From positions 90,052,706 to 90,116,705 of the forward strand of contig OZ024934.1 in NCBI GenBank assembly GCA_964017235.1: 64,000 nucleotides of DNA. Reading direction: 5' to 3'. This document shows, piece by piece, positions 11,471 to 23,882 of this stretch (its first letter is position 1; the number at the start of each line of letters is the position of its first letter). The notes below the pieces were generated by a model. That model saw nothing but the letters and a program-made list of their open reading frames with translations, was not told the DNA's origin and made no database searches. This stretch comes from Sabellastarte sp. h YS-2021. Its lineage: Eukaryota; Annelida; Polychaeta; Sabellida; Sabellidae. Made by a program: the position numbers and the translations under genes.

Positions 11471-14400
11471 GTAAGTGAATTCTGTTGATCTTTTCAATAG
11501 GTATTTCATTAGTTATTTCACTGCTATTAATTTATCACTCTCTTTTCAGTTGACATGCTTTAAAGTTGATGCATTCTGTTAATAATGCTGATGATGCTTA
11601 TTGTTCCCATAAAACTTCTTTAAAGCTTTTAAAATATTATTGTATATAAGCCAGTACCACCCAGTTGTCAGTGTCTACGGACAAAGTATATCATAAAGGT
11701 TCCAACTTAGTTATTACATTAGATCATATCAGATTGGTTTGGGGTGTATAGGCCTTAAAGGTAGTACAGGGCTAGGTTTGAACCCAATGATATAGGAAAA
11801 TGCAAGATATAGGAATGGTCCTGGATCTTAAAAAGTTCACAGTGTAATAACTGGGCATCAACTAACATGCTTGAGCTGCAGGCATAATATGATAGACCTT
11901 GCTTTCAGTAAAGCCCCTCTCATTATTATTATTCCATTTTCATTCGGATACTTACATATTTTGATTATGGTAAATTTAAAAGCATATTAAAAAAAAATAC
12001 TTAAAACTAGTTAAAGTGAATGGCACTGGGCTCTCACCTCTGTGGTTGTGGGTTGATGTTGCATTTATGGTAGCATATGACACTAGAGGATCTGTCTTGA
12101 TATGAGCCTACATGTTGAGGGTATTTGAAATGCTATACTATGGCTGTTTTATCAATACAATCATGTATCACTTGAAGGTGTCACTGAATCACAAATTAAA
12201 ATATTATGAAATTTTATAGAAATGCAGTAAACAATTTTTAATTTCAAGATGTTTTTTTTATAATCTGCAAATGTTTTTGTGTATCCTTTTAGTTAATTTA
12301 AACTTGATATAAACTTTATAAAAATATTTTTTTTACATTTTTCTTATTCTCTGTAGCCAAATTGTGCTATTTGTTGCTAAAATAAAGTCTCTACTGATTT
12401 TCTAATACAATCACCTTGTGTTGTCCGAAAAATAGACTATCTTGCTGGAAATTACACCAATTACCCAACTTTCCAAAATTTCAAAGTTTAGCACTAGTGA
12501 AAAATCAGTTTTTATCCTGGAAAACTCGTGAAGTGTTTTTCTAGGACACAGATTGCCCAGCTGAATATAATTACTCTCGAAATTGGCCAAAATTGTTTTG
12601 TCAATACCAAAATAGATAAAAAAATCTTTGCCTATTCTAACAGATTTATAGTGTTTTCCAGTGTATGTAGAAATTTTGATAGCAATTTACCCAACTGGGA
12701 CAGGTATTATCACAAAACAAAATTGTACTTTTTAATACTACCATGAATTGAAAAATATTACTATTTTAAACAGAGTCATAAATGTTTTCCAGGATATAGA
12801 TTGGCCAGCTTCAAACACAATATAAATGAAGAAGAAGTTCCTGAAATTGTATTATTTATTACTTTTAGTTATTCAAACACCCTTGCACATTTAAACATTT
12901 ATGTAGTGCTTCTTCAGACATATATAAGCCAGCTGGAAAGAAGACACTAACAATTATACCATTTATTGCTAAAATAAATTAAAACTTTAACAATACAATT
13001 AAAACAATTTAAACAATAAGATACAGAATCTAAACTAAAATTACAAATTAATGTTGTTTTTCTTTTTTTAAAAAACCCCCAAAAACATTCTAGTTTTAGT
13101 GCTGCTTTAATTATACTATTATGCACACACTAATTATTTACAAGGCTCTACACTCACCTGTAAGCCTAAATGGATGGGTATTAAATTGTTTTTGTTACTG
13201 TGACAAAAGTACATAAATGTTATATATTTAGAGATATCTTTGTTCAGCATGTCAGCAAAATAAAAATATTATGTATCTACTTTAAATAGAGTCATATAGT
13301 GTTTTTCGGGACTACGATTGCCCTGGAAATGACTTTTTGGGAGGCTTCAGTCTTGATGACCAGTTTGCATGCATGAACATCTGTGATAACTACACAGAGT
13401 GTAAGGCATTTGCTTACAAAGACACGAAGACCGAACATTCCTGCTGGCCTAAGAGTGACTGTGCTCTGGATGACTTGGTACGGAATTATGATGGCTGGAT
13501 TATATTCCGAAAACTTGTAGGTAATGTCATTCAACAGATTTTTAACTGTAATTTACAATAATGACAGTGAGAGGTTCTGAATTTTACCTCTTTACATTTA
13601 AAGTTTATCCCTTTCTTGGGTTCTTGGACTTAAATGTTGTATTATTAGCCATCTAATTATACAAGGAAAATATATCTGAGACCCAAGTCATGAGATAATT
13701 TGGATAAAGGTTACATTACTGTAAAACATCCCAATTTACTTGTTTGACAATATATTATAACTAACGCTGATAATTCTTTACTATGACAGGAAATAGTTTT
13801 ATTTATATGTCTTTTTTACTGTATTGCTTTTAATTATATATAAAAAAATCCATAAAGAATTTATAATATTGATGAATTTAATCATAAAGAATTGGCTCAT
13901 TTGCTGTATCTGCATCACTGTACTTGTTTATTCCGTGGATAGGTGGCTACCTTCATGATTGAAATGTAATTATCCCTCAGTGTTGAAAACGTGGTGAATG
14001 TGAGGAATTCTTATTATTTTTAATATCCTTTCACCCTACTTGTCAAGCCTTAGGGACAATTGTGATTCCAATTACACTAGTGTTTCTGAATGTCAGAGTA
14101 CGTAGTAACTGTGAGATACTTGTCATTGTGAGTCAGTCATTATGCATCCTACAGGTGTGTCATTTTTGGTTTTGTCATTTACACATTGTTTTTCTGCTGT
14201 TTAATGTTCTTGGCACCGATGTTACTAAATCTGTGTAAATTCGAATAAAGACAACAGGAAGTTCCCGGATAAATTTCAGATGATATTGATGATGAAGAAG
14301 AAGAGGAGGATGAAAATGATGAGGAAGATGAAAAGTACATTGAAGCTGGGGGTATTACATTTTCTATTGTTACATCAAAAATGTGAGCTTTTATGTAGCT

Positions 14401-17400
14401 TGGATTGGCTAGAAGATTGAGAGAAAATTTTTTCTCAAGTTTGTATATTGTTGTTATAATGGAGTCTATATTCATATATTCTGAATGGTATGACACTATT
14501 TACGACACCTTCATTAAGTTCTTTTATATATAATCTAACATTAATATTTGAACTGGCAATAAGATTATCTTGTATATGGACTGTTCCAGCACAGTACAAC
14601 TCTTTATGAATCACACTGGCATCACAGCAGTCATATCATTTGATTCTTTGCAAAATTTTTAATAGACCCATTACATTTAGCCAGTAATTTGGGTAATTGT
14701 CTTGGACATCTAGAGTGGGATGACAGACATGTGTATTTTTGCCATGTAGCATCTTTAATAACATAGATATTGTTATGATATTTATCTGTAATTGGTTTTT
14801 AATGCTGTGATCAGAATGGGTGTTCTTTTGTAGCTTGTCAGTTCAGTATGGAGGCAAATCATGCACTTTATGGTAAGAATGATAGACGTCTGTCAGGTAT
14901 GACATCACAAGAGTGTCTCAATGCTTGTGCTGAAGATGAAGCTTGTAAGTCTGTAGAGCACCATCCTAAGAAGCAGAGATGTACCATTAGTTTTTCATCC
15001 AGGTACACAAAAAATTACGTATTAAACACTGGTTTTGCATTTTCCAGACATTCAGTCTTCACTTAAAAGGAGTTGAATTCTTAACTGTGAAATCACAATG
15101 TATATAAAGTTTAACATATGTAAAATGTGATCTAGTTAAAATATGACCACCATAAACTTTCAGGAAAATGACAAAAAGGAACATATTTATCATTGTGATG
15201 TCATAAGACATCAGACTAAACACTGTTAAAAGTCTCTTATTGTCAATTAAACCCAGTATCTGTTTACACTAATTCATTTATGTGTTATGAACATAAGGAT
15301 TCTGAAGATGAGCATGAATTAATTCTCAACCACTAAAAGGTGTCATCAGCTTTTATGTGAAAATCTATTAGCCTTCAATTACAGAATTTTGTAAACTAAA
15401 TTAATAGTATGAATATTCTAACAGCTTCTAATATGATGTTCTTCTCTAATATAAGGTTCCTTTCATGGACCGCACCATCTTTGACTTCAAAGTAAAAATT
15501 ACTAGTTCAACATGGCTTTTCTGCCTTAATCTACTGAGCATCCCAATGTCTCAATGGTTAAAATTCCTTGCTTACTTTATAATTTCTGAATTATGACTCT
15601 GTTGTATGTACTCTGCTAGTATCAAGATTAATCCCAATAAAAGTCGGGTTAGATGTTTACCATAATGATGTAATTATTTGATTTTGTATTTTGCATATTT
15701 TTTTGTAGAATTACTCACCCTAACAAGTACGGCTCCCATCAAAGAGTCAACTACTATCAGAAAGAGAAGTGTGATGATTTGGGAGATGATGAAGAAATCA
15801 TACGTAATTGATTTTTGTTTTAAATATTTTTGGATAAATAGTATATATTTGATTTTTGTTTTAAATATTTTTTAGATAAATAGTATTTGGCATCTGTATA
15901 TTGACCATTAATATTGGATTTTAACATATTCCATAGCTGTTTGTCATAAGATCAAAACTTTGCTATCAGTGAAATTCTATTTTTCATAAAGTTTTTACAA
16001 TTCTTCTCATTGGAAAATGGTGGTACAATTAAAAATATGAATCAACATTGAGTCCTTGCCTGTATGTAGGTTAAGGGAAGATCTTTGTTAATGATTGTTT
16101 TAATGCCTAATAAACTGTAGCCACTTGAGTGTTTGGTATAACATTAGATGCATTCTGAGTAATTGCAACAATAGTATTGGTAAGAAAAGTTACTTTCCCT
16201 ATATTATTGTTGGCCCATTTCTATATCATATGATAGATTGATTGATTGATTGATATTTCACATCACTTTCACCAAATTGTGTAAATACATCACAGTATGT
16301 AGTTGAACAGATCAAGATCAGCTCTGAAAATTGACACACACTGAAAAGTTTTTATACTACAATTCAAAGCTCAAGACAGAGTCAGATTTTGAACCGACAA
16401 CCTTTTTGCATAAAAAGTAACTAAGCTACTCACCATAACCACTTGTATACTATAATGAATGCTAGAAAGAAAAGAATATTAGTTCCAAATATATTTCATT
16501 TTAGTTTGTTGGCTAAATGTTGACTCATTTATAATATTTTATATTCACAATTGTGTTGTTATAAAATGAGTAGTGTAAGATTGAAAAGTATAAACAAGTC
16601 ACTCATTTGATCATATTCTGACTCAGTAGAAAAAAATATATGAAATTAATGTATTATTTATTTTTGGATGGGAATATGTAGTTGTCTATATTTCTATAAT
16701 CTGATTAGCAAACTTCAAATGTATGAAAATAATACATGTGTTAAGAATAAGTTTGCAATTTTGAATTACTTGCATGCAACATATTTTTTTTTCCTATTTT
16801 TTTAATGAGACATATTTGTCTCCTGATTGCCTATATAATGTAATCTTTTTGCCTATATGACCAACTTTTTTCAGTTGTGTAAGTTGTGAATGCCATCATA
16901 GCAATGGTAAATGCCTGTCTGATATTTGAACCAGTTTAAAAAACCTTTGTGGTTGAACATCTTGGCCCCAAGTAGTCACTATGGATCTTTTCAATTGTAA
17001 GTTACTTATGACTTACATTTGTGGTGCTGCCAATTATCTTCATAGTGCTATGACTTATCTTTGTGATGGTGTACAGTCTTCCTTTAAGAATAAGTAAACT
17101 TGTCAAATGAGAAGTACAGTTGGAAGAGACCCCTGATTACTGTACAGAAATAGTTGGGCTCATTTTAACAAGTTATCTTTATTGGCCATAACAGAAATCC
17201 AATCTGTTCGCTCGTAAACTTATTATTTTTTTCACTCAGGACAAATTACATGGTTTCTATGTCATTTTTCAACAGGATTACTTGTGCTACCCCTGTCCCA
17301 TCATGTGTAATACTGGAATGAATATATACTGTCCCTCTCATTAATATGTAATATGCTGTACTATATTGTCTAGTTATGTCTACTTTTTACAATATCTTTT

Positions 17401-20400
17401 CAGGTGGTATTTGTATTAAAACTTTGGGTCCAGTTGGAGGTGATGATGGACAATCTTTCTCCGAGGAAGATTTATTCTTTCAAAGTCATGGAAACATTTC
17501 CAAAATTGAAATCAGACATGCATTCTTTGTTAACTGGTAAGTGTTGATGAAGGGTGTTATATACAAAAAAACTAGTGGTGTTGCACAAAACTATATGTTT
17601 TCATTGTCAACATATACCTCACGTTCTGTTGTTGTAAGTCTTCCAATTGTCTCAATAAGACAGTTGCAAGTATAAATGTATTAGTGGAACGGCCAATCTT
17701 TTTGGTTAACTTACCTTTTTTACCCAGGACAAATGACATGGTTTGTCAGTTTTCTACCATTCTTACTAAAGGATCAGCCATAACACTGCTTCTACTTTAA
17801 AATACGCTATGTTTTATGCTAACTCAAAAAGAGGAACAGCATTATTATTAAAGTAATAAATCATAAGAATTGTCTCCATCGCATTGTGTAGATTTTGAGT
17901 ATATATTTGTGTCCATTAAAAATAAAAAGGATAATTATAAATAATATATTGAGATCACGAGTAGACAATTTAAGAAGATAGTTGTATATATTTAGCATCA
18001 TATTACCACTACCACTGTACAGTACTCATGCAAGTACGTAAAAATGAATGAGAATCACGTGAGTAGTACACTAGTAGACAACCATCATGGCCGCACTGAA
18101 TGGTTCACAGTAAACAGATTATAGAGTCATTTCTGTGTCTACTGTGCATTATGCCTGTTTACACTTCAAGACTTTTGACCTTATATAATACCTAGTTCAC
18201 ACAGTTCTGTGCTTACCTCATGAGCATATTTAACTCACCAGGACCTGTTTGTGGCTCAATACATTTCATGTTTTCGTAGTATCTGTTAGGTTTCATAAGT
18301 GTAAATAAGTCAGGAAGTCCAGCAGGTAGCAGGTCTTTAAAAATGTTTCAAAAACATGTCATGAACTCTGCCAAGTTAAACTTTAATGGACACACTGGAG
18401 GGGTAGAGGGGGTTTGCAGAATGGCTATATGGAGTGACTCATTTTAAAATATGCACTCAAAGATACGTGTTCTCTTTTCAGAGTCTTAAGGACAGATCTA
18501 GGAGGAAAATTTAAATACGAGTTGCTAAGATTGACAGAACTGTGTGAACAGAGCTTTAAAGAAATGTGGAGAAATATCCATAAATCTGTACTATTTTAAT
18601 ATGGCAGTTTCACAATTAAACTGGTTCTACACTGTTCTGACTTGATAGAAAATGTCACTGTGGATAAAGCATGGATAGCAACGGAGTGACCTAGACTTAA
18701 CAGTGATAAAAGTGACACTTATTTAATCAAAAATGCTTGGACACGATGGGAGATTTACAAAATGTTCCAAAATTGAGCAGTTCATTGATTTATGATTTAA
18801 AAATGTTAAGCCGGCTTATGCAACAGTGTCATAATATAGACTGGTTACGATCTGGCCATAAAACTGAAAGAAAAACCGTGATATTTAGTTTTCTAATTTT
18901 CTAAATGACAAATGTCAGAACAATTTATGCACATTGCAGAACTTATCACATAGCCTGAAGTATATATCCAGCACATATCAGTTATTTGAATTGCTCAACA
19001 TGATTTCTTTGGTTACTCTTGACATATATATACCCTACATTAAGAATTGTCACCTCTATTTCCATGGGTTTGAATTCAGCTTATGACAACATATCCAATA
19101 CTCTGAGGGTATGTCTTGATATATAATTAACTTTTGAAAAGGACTTACAACCCCCCCTAACTTTGAATTTAGCATCAGTTTTACATACGGAAGAAATGGC
19201 AACCAAAACACTGGTCCCTGTCATGGAGGGAAGGATGGAATAGTAAATGTAGTTGAACTAGCAGAAAATGAGTACATCAAAGGAATCAATGGCTCGGCTG
19301 GAAGTCTAATTGACAAGGTAACACGTTAGAATGACATTATTCAATTCCTTTTATCCATAAAGCCTAACATGAGTGATATACTGACTACTGTGACATGAGA
19401 CAATCATAAATTGTGTCATAACTATGATTACCTGTTATAAGCTACACTCTAGCCCTTAGGGGCCATGATAGCGCAGTCGTAACACACTCTCCACCCACTT
19501 GTAACATTGGAGTTCAAATCCTGGCCTGACCTCAAGTGGGAGAATTGATAGTTGCTTGTCATTGGTTGGTGTATTTATTTTATTTATTTTATTTAATCAT
19601 TTATTATAGAGACATAGTATAATACATTTTGACAACTTAATAATGAACTACAAAAGAATACCCAGCCCTAATGGGCTTATTAGTCTCTACAAACTATTTT
19701 AACAACAGATAGGTGGAAAATAGTTACATAAGATATTATTTCTGTGATTTTGTAGATACTTAACAACAAAGAAGTGTAAACTAGTTACATAAAATATTGT
19801 TCCTGAGATTCCATAGGTCAGCTAGAAAGCTCATTAATAGTTTTACCCTTTTACAAGTTATTATTTCATAAAACTGAGTTAATATACTATCATTCTGACG
19901 AGAACAAATTTTGTTATAATACTTACAGCGGATAGCTTGAAGTTTGGGACAAACACACACAAAATGTATTTCATCTTCAATGTCTAACTTACAAAGCTTA
20001 CAAATTCTGTCTTCTACTTTTTTCCTAGTGTATCTTCCTGTCTCAATTTCTAGGGGCAATATACCAATCCGAAGTTGGCAAAGAAGTGAATGCTTATATT
20101 TGGGGATGTTTGAAAGAATATACTCTTCAGTCTTTATTTCATTTTTAAAAAGTGAATACGTTCTTAGTTTTGGTTTTGATGGCAATTTGTTGGACCATTC
20201 ATTGTGCATTATATCCGCAAGTTTGATTTCAAGGTCATTAATGTCTAACTCTTCAGCCATTTCAAAGTTCTCTAGCTTGTTGACTGACTCAAATATGTCA
20301 TATATGTTTGATTCCCAAGAAGTATTACGGTACATAACCTTGAACAACTGTATGTACTGGTTTCCTCCACACTTCTAAGTACCCATGACATTACGAATGA

Positions 20401-20884
20401 TACAAAGGTACTACTAGTAAACACTAAATAAATGCTAAATTCTCTAGCCCCTATGGGTTAAATAATATCAAAGACCTCCAGTCTTAATGGAGCTTTCTCT
20501 GTCCTCTTATTCACCAACATCCACCTCTCCTTTCTTCTTCCACAGTAAGAAGTAAACTTATTAAAGTGGAGTGACCATAACTGGTGCAGAATCCATAATT
20601 GCTAGACAAACATTATTCAACTAATATATGAAAATGTTCAGATGCAATACCAGTAACACTGCACACTATGTAACCTTTTACTGTTTGCCTACACCTTTCT
20701 CTATTTTTCAAAACTGTGTTCACTATTTTTACAGATGTATATTGTTACCAATATAAAGACCTATGGAGTTTTTGGTACTGAAGGTGGGACTGACTTTTCA
20801 CTTCTTGCTGACAGTCCCCTTGCCTATGTATCTGGCAGAAACACAGACAGGATGTCACAGTTGTCATTACACTTCTACTGCTGA
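11410..20884 (+). CDS. Secreted PAN/Apple-PAN/Apple-jacalin lectin (gene A, 8 exons)
   Basis: Complete gene built from exons 11410-11470, 13290-13520, 14280-14351, 14834-15002, 15709-15803, 17404-17536, 19173-19317 and 20735-20884. Together they make 1056 coding bases, or 351 residues, with consistent phases (1,1,1,2,1,2,0) and GT-AG borders. Residues 1-20 are a signal peptide. Residues 21-97 are a PAN/Apple domain, 98-121 an acidic linker, about 122-209 a second PAN/Apple domain, and 210-351 a jacalin-like beta-prism of the ZG16 type. By family knowledge PAN domains bind proteins or glycans and jacalin domains bind sugars, so a secreted glycan-binding role is inferred. The ATG has A at -3 and G at +4. 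The gene sits in a same-strand tandem array with genes 0, B and C. Splicing is predicted from sequence only. Confidence 0.85.
12532..12812 (+). pseudogene. Relics of the PAN1 exon edge inside intron 1
   Basis: Two stretches resemble the acceptor and first bases of exon 2 (13281-13325). One is agtgtttttctaggacacag (12532) followed by attgccc. The other is ttttaaacag with agtcataaatgttttccagg (about 12764-12793) followed by atatagattggccag. Both lack the rest of a PAN domain. They look like partial exon duplications that decayed. Confidence 0.45.
13290..13520 (+). CDS. Gene A exon 2: first PAN/Apple domain
   Basis: 231 bases, phase 1 in and out, after a tttaaatag acceptor and before gtaatg. 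The residues follow the PAN/Apple pattern: FRDYDCPGNDF, FACMNICDNYTECKAFAY, HSCWPKSDC, with six cysteines spaced as in Apple modules. A symmetrical 1-1 exon can be duplicated or skipped without a frame change, which fits the partial copies in intron 1. Confidence 0.85.
14280..14351 (+). CDS. Gene A exon 3: acidic linker
   Basis: 24 codons, phase 1-1, of which 17 are Asp or Glu, then YIEAG. It follows an aaatttcag acceptor; the gtatta donor is weak but identical in gene B (30567-30638). It separates the two PAN domains and may act as a flexible or cation-binding spacer. The Ser-rich frame on the opposite strand is only its shadow. Confidence 0.75.
14834..15002 (+). CDS. Gene A exon 4: second PAN/Apple domain, first part
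   Basis: 169 bases, phase 1 in and 2 out. Encodes ACQFSMEANHALYG, LSGMTSQECLNACAEDEACK and RCTISFSSR, a PAN_1-type pattern. The acceptor is ttcttttgtag and the donor gtacac. It is the most conserved exon between A and B: 12 base changes, 10 of them silent. Confidence 0.85.
15709..15803 (+). CDS. Gene A exon 5: second PAN/Apple domain, end
   Basis: 95 bases after the acceptor attttttttgtag, phase 2 in and 1 out, donor gtaatt. It completes the split Arg codon, then reads ITHPNKYGSHQRVNYYQ and KEKCDD, the usual last strand and Cys of a PAN module. Reading on without splicing meets a stop within two codons, which supports the donor. No counterpart was found in gene B. Confidence 0.75.
16234..16445 (-). 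mobile_element. SINE with (GATT)n tail, antisense, in intron 5
   Basis: The gattgattgatt run at 16234-16255 is the 3' tail of a minus-strand SINE. tttcacatcactttcacc resembles the common SINE 3' end. The head near 16440-16385 has tggtgagtagcttagttac (box A) and ggttcaaaatc (box B). It is diverged from the main SINE family. Confidence 0.6.
17404..17536 (+). CDS. Gene A exon 6: jacalin domain, first part
   Basis: 133 bases, phase 1 in and 2 out, acceptor tatcttttcag, donor gtaagt. Encodes GICIKTLGPVGGDDGQSF, with the GP-GG-GG start of jacalin domains, then EDLFF and ISKIEIRHAFFVN. The corresponding exon of gene C (55936-56065) has the same phases. Confidence 0.85.
19173..19317 (+). CDS. Gene A exon 7: jacalin domain, middle part
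   Basis: 145 bases, phase 2 in and 0 out, acceptor tttgaatttag, donor gtaaca. The codon split across the intron becomes Cys. It encodes ISFTYGRNG, TGPCHGGKDG and ENEYIKGINGSAGSLIDK, matching the family's GP-hGG-gG and E-I-x-I-x-G strands. Gene C has the same exon at 63630-63780. Confidence 0.85.
19459..20441 (+). mobile_element. SINE in intron 7 of gene A, split by a LINE
   Basis: The tRNA-like head starts at ggggccatgatagcgcag (19459), with box B gagttcaaatcctgg. The element stops at 19570, resumes at 20347 (tgtatgtactggtttcctcc) and ends in an A-rich tail. It is flanked by ctctagccctta (19447-19458) and ctctagccccta (20442-20453), a near-perfect 12-base target duplication. It occupies the same site as the SINE of gene 0. 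Confidence 0.8.
19571..20346 (-). mobile_element. 5'-truncated LINE inserted antisense in the SINE
   Basis: An A/T-rich tail (tatttattttatttatttta as seen on +) marks the 3' end on the left. The minus strand holds an open frame of 188 codons (19781-20347) for the C-terminal part of a non-LTR retrotransposon protein. A zinc-finger-like block reads DRICKLCKLDIEDEIHFVC-CP. The RT catalytic part is absent. The insertion is private to gene A, since gene 0 has the uninterrupted SINE. The frame is open over its full length, which points to a young insertion. Confidence 0.75.
20735..20884 (+). CDS. Gene A exon 8: jacalin domain, end
   Basis: 150 bases with TGA, phase 0, acceptor ctatttttacag. Encodes VFGTEGGTDFSLL and LAYVSGRNTDRMSQLSLHF, with a C-terminal Cys. 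Where the family has the GXXXD sugar-binding loop, the Asp position is Ser. The 61-codon frame listed at 20763 reads the wrong phase of this exon. Confidence 0.85.
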   Translation: MYIVTNIKTYGVFGTEGGTDFSLLADSPLAYVSGRNTDRMSQLSLHFYC

Positions 20885-20955
20885 TAGAAGATTTTGTCCA
20901 GCTTGGGATAATCATCAACACATACAGTCTAATACTATACTGGTTTAGAAGATTG

Positions 20956-20961
20956 AATAAA
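20956..20961 (+). terminator. Polyadenylation signal of gene A
   Basis: AATAAA, 72 bases past the stop, matching gene 0 in place and context (gaagattgaataaaagtt). Confidence 0.75.
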
Positions 20962-20984
20962 AGTTAAATTCAGTGTCAAAATAT

Positions 20985-23882
20985 TTTTGTTTTGATTTTA
21001 TTCACATATATTACCTTGTTATCAAAATTAATTGGGATCTACTAATATATTGGCTGTTGATATATTTAGTTAATGATACCAATGATAAAGGTATATAATC
21101 AATATACTAAAACTTCATAATTGAGATATTATCGCTCAAATTTATCGGTGCAATTGTGCTTTCCAAAAGGTATTTTAGGGATGGGACTTGGTCTAGATTC
21201 CAGCCTCTGAATCAAAATACAGTTTTGCAAATATATATCATGAATACAGGCCATAAATACACAATTTGAGTGAACTTACCTTTGTGACTAAACTTGCAAC
21301 TACTTTGATTATTTGCATCGTAAATCATATTATATCTTATTACAGAAAGCTTCTACGTATGCCTAATCAGTATGGGATCGATTTATGAATCAAAGGGAAT
21401 TTTTATTTAACTAAATTTGGGCAATAAATTGATATCGTAAAAGCAAAGTGAAAGGTTCTTAATCTTACAAAAACTGAGTGGCACACCAAGATTAAGAATG
21501 AAAAACAAATTTGAGACTTTGTTCAACATTCAAAACTTCTAAGATGAGCAAATCACCTAAAATCTTAGGTGGTATGATATGAGCACACTCTTCTATCATA
21601 ATTTGGAACTGGGATGCTAACCCTATGAATGGCAGCTGCAAGGTTTCTCCTGACTTGAAAACGCTTTTTGAATACATAAATCATTCGGATGGGTATAGTC
21701 AATGTAGCATGATAATTCAAGATAACTGTAATGGTTTTCTCACAGTGGTGAATTGTTAAGCTAGTAAACTTTGTCAAACTAATAACCTGGGGTTGTATTC
21801 AGTAAAGGTCTCACCCCAGTCAAGCCAGTCTCACCCAGTTTTTTTGTGTATAAATAAAGCCAACTTCACCATCAGATTGGGCAAAGACATTTGCTGAACA
21901 ATATTAACTATTAGGAGCAAGTTATTATGGAGTTTACATTTTGAATGTTTTATTTTACTAAATTATGGCCAGTGTAGCACAAGCTACAATATAGAATTAT
22001 TGCTTATAGACTCAATCTCATTAGCTAATCTTCTCTTGTCACCTGCTTAGTTGTTATTGTTTTAAAAATGATATTTTGAGCAATGAAAACTTTATTTTGT
22101 CTCAAAAACTGTGTCCGAATTCTTTGAATTTCAGAACATTGTGCACATAGGTAGCTTCTTCGCAGTCTGGATGCCAGACCATATCCAGAAAATAATAGCC
22201 AAGTTGGTGTTAAACTGTTTTAAGGTGATATGAACAATTATATTTAACTACCTTTGTGCTCTGCAGAAAACAGTTTTTCCAAAAGCGACAAATTCTTATA
22301 CAGAACTAACATGTATGAAAAGGTTTTCTCTCACAGTCAGGATTCTTTGTAAGATTTGGTTTCCATTTTCCCACAGCTACTGTTAAGTTGGCTATTTGTA
22401 CAATTTCTTGTGTATTCTGTGAAGGTTTGTTTTCATTGAAAAACATATCCATATGAGGGTGACTTGGATATTAAGACCGTATTTAAAATTTTTTTATGTT
22501 CATAAGAACAAACTACCGCTTTTCCTGTGGAAAGATTGAGATCAAAGTTCCCATGGAAAATATTTTATTTGTACATCTGCAAATTAGTGGTCAAAGGTCA
22601 TGGTAAGAGATTTCTGAACTAACTTTTGGAGTTAATACTATTGGTAAATTACTGCGAATGGAATCACCAAAGTGGCGTCATAATACCTACAAGAGTTTTT
22701 ACAGTGTCAATCAGTGGGGTGTAAGCTGGGTAGCTATGGGCTTAATAGGGTAATGTCTGATTTACATAAAATTTGAGGGGTGGTAACTTTATATTTGTGT
22801 ATGTGTAACTTAATATTTATGTACACGTCTAAAACTGGACAATATGATGTGTTGTCTGTGGGGACCTTTCAAGGGTTAAAGAACCAGTTTTATGACATCA
22901 AGGGTTGCTGGTTATGGAATGTGTCTGGTATATATTTCCTAGTGACTTGTACAAATAAGAATATGTGTGTTATTTGTTTGTGCTCAGGTCAAACAGAGGC
23001 AAATTTAAATGACAAATGTCCACAACTATTAAGGTCATCAATATTCTTGGTGGAATTCTCATTATCCACCCTTTGTCTTCAGTCCTCTGCATCTTTCATG
23101 GCCTAAAGGTGACAACAAACCAATGTTAAAAATTGTGAAATCCGTATTTGCCGTCTTTGATGTTTGCCATGATAATTTGCCACTACGTGTAACATATTTT
23201 TCCATGCCATAGATCTATGTAGGGCAGTCAGTAAAAAGTCGTACCAGTTTCATGGTCTCAGTAAACTCATTCGATGTTATTCCACTTCTACTCAATCTTT
23301 CTCTGTGTTAGAAGAATCTTCACGGATAGCATTGATTCTTGCATACCCCCAGTTAATTTGTAGGTTGATTGTAGAAAAATCACCAGATATCGCCACCAGT
23401 TCTTTGGTATTCTCAGTGTAAGCTTCTTTTGTTAAGGCTTAAATCAAGGGACAGTCGAAGAACATTATAACTCATCATAGAAGACTGAAAATCTTTTTAT
23501 GACATTATAACACGTCATTGCTTCTTTTTAGAGAATTTTGGTGAATTAAAATTTCCTGTATTTTAGTATATTCACCAAGTTGATTATAGTATTCTCTCCA
23601 GTGTGTGTGACCTGGGTATAAAGTATCATGTTTGTGGGTCAATGAAGTAACACTTTATCGTTTTGTTGATGATTCAAAGTATAACTCTCTAATTTGACAG
23701 TTACTAACTTCATTAAAAGTTCAGAGGATTAACTTTTGGAATTTATGCTATTGGTGATAACATTTTCAAGCAACTCAACCACACAGTGGTGCACCACACT
23801 GTAAATTCAAATATAAATACACCTAGCCTTTCCCACGGGCTTTACTCAAGCCTCTGGCTTAGTACACAAAATGCTTGAGGTG
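20985..23882. other. Intergenic spacer between genes A and B
   Basis: About 2.9 kb without a supported gene. The frames at 21492-21777 (-) and 22780-23106 (+) have no domain signal, no splice context and AT-rich composition like the surrounding DNA. Confidence 0.45.

Larger units (their letters stand above)
4188..15060 (+). repeat. Segmental tandem duplication, copy A
   Basis: This copy aligns by eye, with gaps, to 24243-31260. Landmarks shared in order: gaggagattccca, the LINE tail near 5400-5720, aatcaatgggatgcaagtcc (6869/27158), the promoter, signal exon, half of PAN1, the acidic exon and PAN2. Copy A carries private insertions, including about 2.9 kb between 6915 and 9850 and a SINE at about 10040-10225. 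The copies stop aligning just after exon 4. Confidence 0.8.

Noticed and set aside
14179-14496. Ser-rich minus-strand frame of 105 codons
   Set aside because: The Ser run is the reverse complement of the Asp/Glu codons of the acidic exon at 14280-14351.
22780-23106. 108-codon + frame in the A-B spacer
   Set aside because: Composition like the surrounding AT-rich DNA, no conserved motif, no counterpart in the duplicated unit.
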